A stretch of DNA of 64,000 bases from a virus: positions 41,489 through 105,488 of IMG/VR virus record IMGVR_UViG_3300044998_000260; one strand, 5' to 3'. Shown here one piece after another: positions 60,582-64,000 of the stretch. Every line of letters starts with the position of its first letter. Position 1 is the first letter of the stretch. The position numbers and the translations under genes were made by a program. The notes beneath the pieces were generated by a model, which was not told the DNA's origin, did not search any database, and was given only the letters and a program-made list of their open reading frames with translations.

Positions 60582-61280
60582 AAATGTCAGCGATTGGTAT
60601 GGTATACTCATATTTCTTGCAAATTCTTTTAAATTTGAAGTTTGATAAATTTTACCTGTATTATCTGTAATTTTATAATTCTTTGATGTTTCTACTATCT
60701 TTTTTCGCGGCCTAGGACCGGAACTTTTATATTTTCTATTTATTTCTGGATCTTTTAACACCGGATCTTTTAACTTCCATCCACGATGTTCGTGTTGATC
60801 ACCATTTATTACTTTGCGTAGTCTAGCTCTGCGTAAATTATGGATTCTACAAAATTCAGATAATCCAATTAAATTTGTGTATACAGTTCCATCGGGCGAT
60901 ATTAAATCCGGTATAGGTCTACGCTTACATTCCATTGCTTTTGTACTGCTAATACGCAATTTTTGTAAAGTTTCCTCTGTAAATTCTCTAACATCTCCGC
61001 CTATAGTCATATTATACGATAAATTAATAGATCTATATTTTTCAATCCACTGTTGTTCTTTTTTATTTAACTCTTCTAAACTATTAGCACTATCAATAAC
61101 ATTAAACTCAAATTTACTCTGACCATATTTATTCCACGAATGTTGTAAATATTCATTTACATGTATATTTTTGTTTAACGTCCAGTAGTGATATCTGCGT
61201 CGTTTTTGTGGATCTTTCTGTCTTGTTTGACCGATATATCTTCTATCAGTTATTATATTTCTTATTTCGTAAATTATCAT
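60519..61280 (-). CDS. GIY-YIG homing endonuclease, 253 aa
   Basis: MIIYEIRNIITDRRYIGQTR is the GIY-YIG start (IYEI...RRYIGQT), followed by NEYLQHSWNKYGQSKFEFNV with the conserved Arg/His and Glu positions. C-terminal DNA-binding modules of NUMOD type follow (SEFCRIHNLRRARLRKVING, SNLKEFARNMSIPYQSLTFL). GGAGGTCGCT precedes the ATG. A free-standing homing endonuclease; its 3' end is duplicated in tandem. Confidence 0.88.
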   Translation of the reverse strand: MIIYEIRNIITDRRYIGQTRQKDPQKRRRYHYWTLNKNIHVNEYLQHSWNKYGQSKFEFNVIDSANSLEELNKKEQQWIEKYRSINLSYNMTIGGDVREFTEETLQKLRISSTKAMECKRRPIPDLISPDGTVYTNLIGLSEFCRIHNLRRARLRKVINGDQHEHRGWKLKDPVLKDPEINRKYKSSGPRPRKKIVETSKNYKITDNTGKIYQTSNLKEFARNMSIPYQSLTFLKRTQTRNSKNLKGWTVEQI

Positions 61281-61335
61281 AGCGACCTCCACCAATACCA
61301 ATAATTAGTGTGGACCGCTATAAAGATTGACACGT

Positions 61336-61509
61336 CTATTTACGCCGCATTATTGCACGATTTTCTACTCGTTTTAGTCTTGCATCGAGGTGGCGAAATT
61401 TCATTTCATAGTCTCTAACAATTTGTTCAAGTTTACGAAGACGTTTTTCTTTTTCGGCCGACTCTCGTATTAATTGTTCTATTTGTACTTTTTCTGGATC
61501 AAGCCGCAT
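61336..61509 (-). CDS. small coiled-coil protein, 57 aa
   Basis: MRLDPEKVQIEQLIRESAEK then a long charged helix. AAGG lies seven bases upstream, in the end of thyX, so expression is coupled. Ends in TAG. Confidence 0.6.
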   Translation of the reverse strand: MRLDPEKVQIEQLIRESAEKEKRLRKLEQIVRDYEMKFRHLDARLKRVENRAIMRRK

Positions 61510-61511
61510 CG

Positions 61512-62336
61512 TCATACCTTATGATTATCAGGCACCCATTCGCTGATGCCATCAACGACAGCGTTGAGTTTGAAGTCACTAAAATAAGTTGGAGCAAGTG
61601 GTCGAACCACCGTAAACAAAACATCAGCCAACTGACGAATTTCAGGTTCGGCATGACGATTGCTTCGTGCCTCAATGAACCAACGAAGCGCTCGATAGTT
61701 CATTGTCCAAGTGCCTCGCGTCTCTAATCCATGTGGTAGAATGTTACGAGCCTTACCACGAGCCCACTTACGCAAATCAAATCCCGTGAGATTGTTGGGA
61801 TTTAACATTTCAAGATCAGCCACCTGTTCTGCATACAACTTAAATGCTCTTTCGGCTCCATCAAGGTATTCCTTGACCAAAACCACCTCAGGGATCAACT
61901 CGTCATCCGTGACTTTCTTCGCAGGCATCCATCCACGGACGGAATCACGCGCGAACTTATGCTTACGAAACAGATCAGCATAATATGGTTCAAGCACAAT
62001 AGCACTATCTTCTTCTTTAGTATATCGCGTTGAACGTTGACTGATTGCAAATGGACGGTGACGATTCAATTCAAGAGAAAGACCGCGAGTGATACCTTCA
62101 ATGAAAAAACTCACAGTGGCGTGTTCAAGAACTGATCCATGACCATGCTCAAGAATTGCGGTTTGATTGTCGGTATTACTGCGGCCGTGCTTTCCACTGC
62201 TATCATAGCACACTTTTGCGGCAAAACTACCCAGTTTCTCAGCATCTGTGCCGTCCTCTGGAATTTCAAATCTGTCTGTTGGGTAGAACTTAGTGTGTGC
62301 TACTATAGTAACCCTGGGCTCCAAAATGACCTTCAT
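61512..62336 (-). CDS. thyX: FAD-dependent thymidylate synthase ThyX, 274 aa
   Basis: The ThyX signature RHRPFAISQRSTRY (RHRxxSxxxxSxRY type) stands at about residues 91-105, with FIEGITRGLSLELNRHRPFA before it and HAEPEIRQLADV near the end. ThyX methylates dUMP to dTMP using methylene-THF, FAD and NADPH, so the phage can make its own thymidylate. Length is normal. GGGAGAATGC precedes the ATG. A second, truncated copy of its 5' end lies upstream (62967-63089). Confidence 0.93.
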   Translation of the reverse strand: MKVILEPRVTIVAHTKFYPTDRFEIPEDGTDAEKLGSFAAKVCYDSSGKHGRSNTDNQTAILEHGHGSVLEHATVSFFIEGITRGLSLELNRHRPFAISQRSTRYTKEEDSAIVLEPYYADLFRKHKFARDSVRGWMPAKKVTDDELIPEVVLVKEYLDGAERAFKLYAEQVADLEMLNPNNLTGFDLRKWARGKARNILPHGLETRGTWTMNYRALRWFIEARSNRHAEPEIRQLADVLFTVVRPLAPTYFSDFKLNAVVDGISEWVPDNHKV

Positions 62337-62857
62337 GCATTCTCCCGTTTTAGTTTTAATCCTTTGTTCCACGGTATTCTACCTTTCATCTTTAGTTTTG
62401 TTTCTTCTTTAAGCGGTATGCCTTTTAAAGATTTTCTTATTTTATCTTTTGTTACTTCTGATACCTCGTGACCCTTCAATTTTTCTGATAATTCAGGCCT
62501 TTTTTTTCCTTGCCAGTATCGTGAATTATTTTTGGCTATCTTTTTTCTAGTTTGTTCTGTGTGAGATCCGGCCCCACCACCGTTATGTTTATTTAGCCAT
62601 AGATCGGACTTGGAAGCTTTTAATCTGATTAAGACATTCCTCTCCCATAAAATTGCATCTCGTTTATTATCGAACACTTTTCTAACTTCCACTTCAAACG
62701 AATTCATTCCATATTCTTTAATCAAATCATGAACTACCGTAGAGCTACTAAAATATTTAGTCCATAAATCAGAGGGACAACATCCTTTTGCAGTTCTAAC
62801 TCCATAATACTTTTTACCGGTGGGTTTATGATACAAATAATATGTAAAGGGTGTCAT
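62333..62857 (-). CDS. GIY-YIG homing endonuclease next to thyX, 174 aa
   Basis: FTYYLYHKPTGKKYYGVRTA gives the GIY-YIG-like start, with a conserved Arg and the Glu in RDAILWERNVL. C-terminal NUMOD-like helices follow (EQTRKKIAKNNSRYWQGKKR, RIPWNKGLKLKREN). Its stop overlaps the ATG of thyX. GGAATTTTGT precedes its ATG. The same tail sequence lies upstream of the thyX fragment at 63089. Confidence 0.82.
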   Translation of the reverse strand: MTPFTYYLYHKPTGKKYYGVRTAKGCCPSDLWTKYFSSSTVVHDLIKEYGMNSFEVEVRKVFDNKRDAILWERNVLIRLKASKSDLWLNKHNGGGAGSHTEQTRKKIAKNNSRYWQGKKRPELSEKLKGHEVSEVTKDKIRKSLKGIPLKEETKLKMKGRIPWNKGLKLKRENA

Positions 62858-62879
62858 ACAAAATTCCAAACAAAAAATC

Positions 62880-62950
62880 CCCACGTTCAATACCAAGCCT
62901 GCAAGCGAGGATATCTACTAATGGGGATAATTTACTATGTGCTTGCAGGC
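62880..62950 (-). other. inverted repeat between thyX fragment and GIY-YIG gene
   Basis: GCCTGCAAGC and GCTTGCAGGC (10 bp, perfect) enclose about 36 bp of AT-rich sequence. Possible terminator or intron-edge stem. Confidence 0.5.
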
Positions 62951-62966
62951 ATATATAAGTAGTTAG

Positions 62967-63089
62967 TTATGAGGCAAAACTACCCAGCTTCTCGGCGTCA
63001 GTTCCGTCAGATGGAATCTGGTAAACTGGGTGACCATGAAACTGGGTACTTGCGACGACGGTAATCGTAGGTTCCAAAATAACCTTCAT
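62967..63089 (-). pseudogene. truncated thyX 5' end
   Basis: ATG at 63087-63089 opens MKVILEPTITVVASTQFHGH, DGTDAEKLGSFAS and stops. It is a diverged copy of the first 40 codons of thyX; the last 15 bp before the break, CTGGGTAGTTTTGCC, are identical in both. Confidence 0.8.
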
Positions 63090-63153
63090 GCATTCTCCCG
63101 TTTTAGTTTTAATCCTTTGTTCCACGACCCGTTGGTTGTGGGAAACTACTTCA

Positions 63154-63182
63154 AGTTACTATATGGAGTTTGTTTTGTCAAG
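63154..63182 (-). promoter_or_regulatory. promoter upstream of the thyX region
   Basis: -35 TTGACA (63177-63182), 17-bp spacer, -10 TAACTT (63154-63159), directly after the stop of the PhoB-type gene. Confidence 0.6.
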
Positions 63183-63944
63183 TCAGTTCTGCGGCGGAAC
63201 AATACGATAACCCATACCACGAACACTTTGTAGCATCCCGCCGGCGGGGCCGAGACGCTTTTTTAGTCGAGCCACATGCATATCCACGGTACGTGTCTGA
63301 ACATCGGGAGCGGCACCCCATACTTTATCAAGAAGTGTTGATCGAGAAACAACTTTATTCTGATTACCAGCAAGATAAGTGAGCAACTTAGATTCCGTCT
63401 TTGACAATTGTAGCGGTTCGCCATTTAGAGTAACACTGCCTTCCTTGGGATCAATGGATAACGGACCCACATCTACGGTCAATTTCTTGGGTTGACCGCG
63501 TTCGACAGGTACCACACGTAACTTGAATCCGTCAGGACCGGATTCAATGCTAATACTGGCATCTTTGTGTTTTTGCATGAGTGTTTTAATCATGCCAGGC
63601 AACTGACGAGCGGCGTCCTTATGCTTGATTTCATATTCACCTTGGCCGGTCGATAAACGTTTATTAATTTTATCCGGCACAGCATTGACCCGCGAGTCGG
63701 GTCCAATCATTTGATTTGGATTACTCGGTTCCGTGTTTGTTGCTTTCTTTGCATCGTTCGGCTGCAAGGCAACAAGTTTACCATTCTTGGTCTTGTGGGT
63801 AACTTTACCATCCTTACCCCAACGGCCAAAGCTCATATAATCCAAACCAAGCTTCTTTGCATCTTCGCTCGCCTTGCTTTCCATGCGAACGTTAACACGT
63901 CGAAGCTTCTCTCGGAGTCGTTGTCGAATTTGTTCGTTAGTCAT
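63183..63944 (-). CDS. OmpR/PhoB-type winged-helix DNA-binding protein without receiver domain, 253 aa
   Basis: The last 95 residues are a Trans_reg_C winged helix: LSIDPKEGSVTLNGEPLQLS, KTESKLLTYLAGNQNKVVSR, STLLDKVWGAAPDVQTRTVD, MHVARLKKRLGPAGGMLQSV, RGMGYRIV. Recognition helix and C-terminal hairpin (GMGYRI) match PhoB. Instead of a phosphorylatable receiver, the N-terminal 155 residues are basic and polar. PhoB-type proteins bind direct repeats with 11-bp period, like those in the 25.7-46.3 kb promoters. It may be the activator of these; that link is inferred. Confidence 0.82.
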   Translation of the reverse strand: MTNEQIRQRLREKLRRVNVRMESKASEDAKKLGLDYMSFGRWGKDGKVTHKTKNGKLVALQPNDAKKATNTEPSNPNQMIGPDSRVNAVPDKINKRLSTGQGEYEIKHKDAARQLPGMIKTLMQKHKDASISIESGPDGFKLRVVPVERGQPKKLTVDVGPLSIDPKEGSVTLNGEPLQLSKTESKLLTYLAGNQNKVVSRSTLLDKVWGAAPDVQTRTVDMHVARLKKRLGPAGGMLQSVRGMGYRIVPPQN

Positions 63945-64000
63945 GGTATTAATTCGCGTAAAATGTAACGTGACCTTGACGATATTCTACAAGGTGACGG

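Noticed and set aside
62858-63089. Group I intron splitting thyX
   Set aside because: No P/Q/R/S core sequences were found between the fragment and the GIY-YIG gene, and the downstream thyX is complete with its own start.

Overview
The window looks like part of a large tailed-phage (jumbo phage) genome. It has paired rIIA/rIIB homologues, ThyX, a MoxR-type ATPase beside a VWA protein, HNH and GIY-YIG homing endonucleases, short overlapping genes almost all on the minus strand, and a very large tRNA island. The host cannot be named from the sequence. No structural, replication or packaging gene is recognised.

Layout. 1-3 kb: small genes, a tmRNA, a (p)ppGpp-hydrolase-like HD protein and a phosphoesterase. 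3.1-17.7 kb: a minus-strand RNA island with about 50 tRNA genes covering all 20 amino acids, an initiator tRNA and an amber-reading tRNA(CUA). It also holds a miniature RNase P RNA, a group I intron inside tRNA-Leu(UAA), several large structured RNAs of unknown family, abnormal tRNAs (permuted halves, D-arm-less, two anticodon arms, eight-base anticodon loop) and HNH genes or remnants. 18-25 kb: small minus-strand genes including a zinc-peptidase-like protein and a DarG-like macrodomain. 25.3-25.6 kb: a tandem repeat array. 26-30 kb: mostly plus-strand genes, including a Thr-rich mucin-like surface protein followed by a glycosyltransferase. 30-46 kb: many short minus-strand genes, rIIA, rIIB, an LspA-like peptidase, an AAA ATPase and a second small RNA cluster (34.3-35.0 kb). 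46-54 kb: repeat arrays, two secreted LamG-type proteins and structured RNA candidates. 54-64 kb: HNH and GIY-YIG genes, VWA and MoxR genes, thyX, a P-loop kinase and an OmpR/PhoB-type DNA-binding protein.

How it may work together. The RNA island could supply much of a decoding apparatus: tRNAs, a tRNA 5'-maturation ribozyme, ribosome rescue and amber decoding. A small gene beside the amber tRNA has an in-frame TAG. Two promoter styles recur: plain sigma70-like TTGACA-N17-TATAAT promoters (RNA island and 54-63 kb), and a family at 25.7-46.3 kb carrying TGTAAC-N5-TGTAAC usually 15 bp upstream of the -35. That direct repeat resembles a Pho box, and the window encodes a PhoB-type winged-helix protein that could bind it. 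Coordinates were read by eye and may be off by one or two bases; starts were chosen from ribosome-binding sites where visible.
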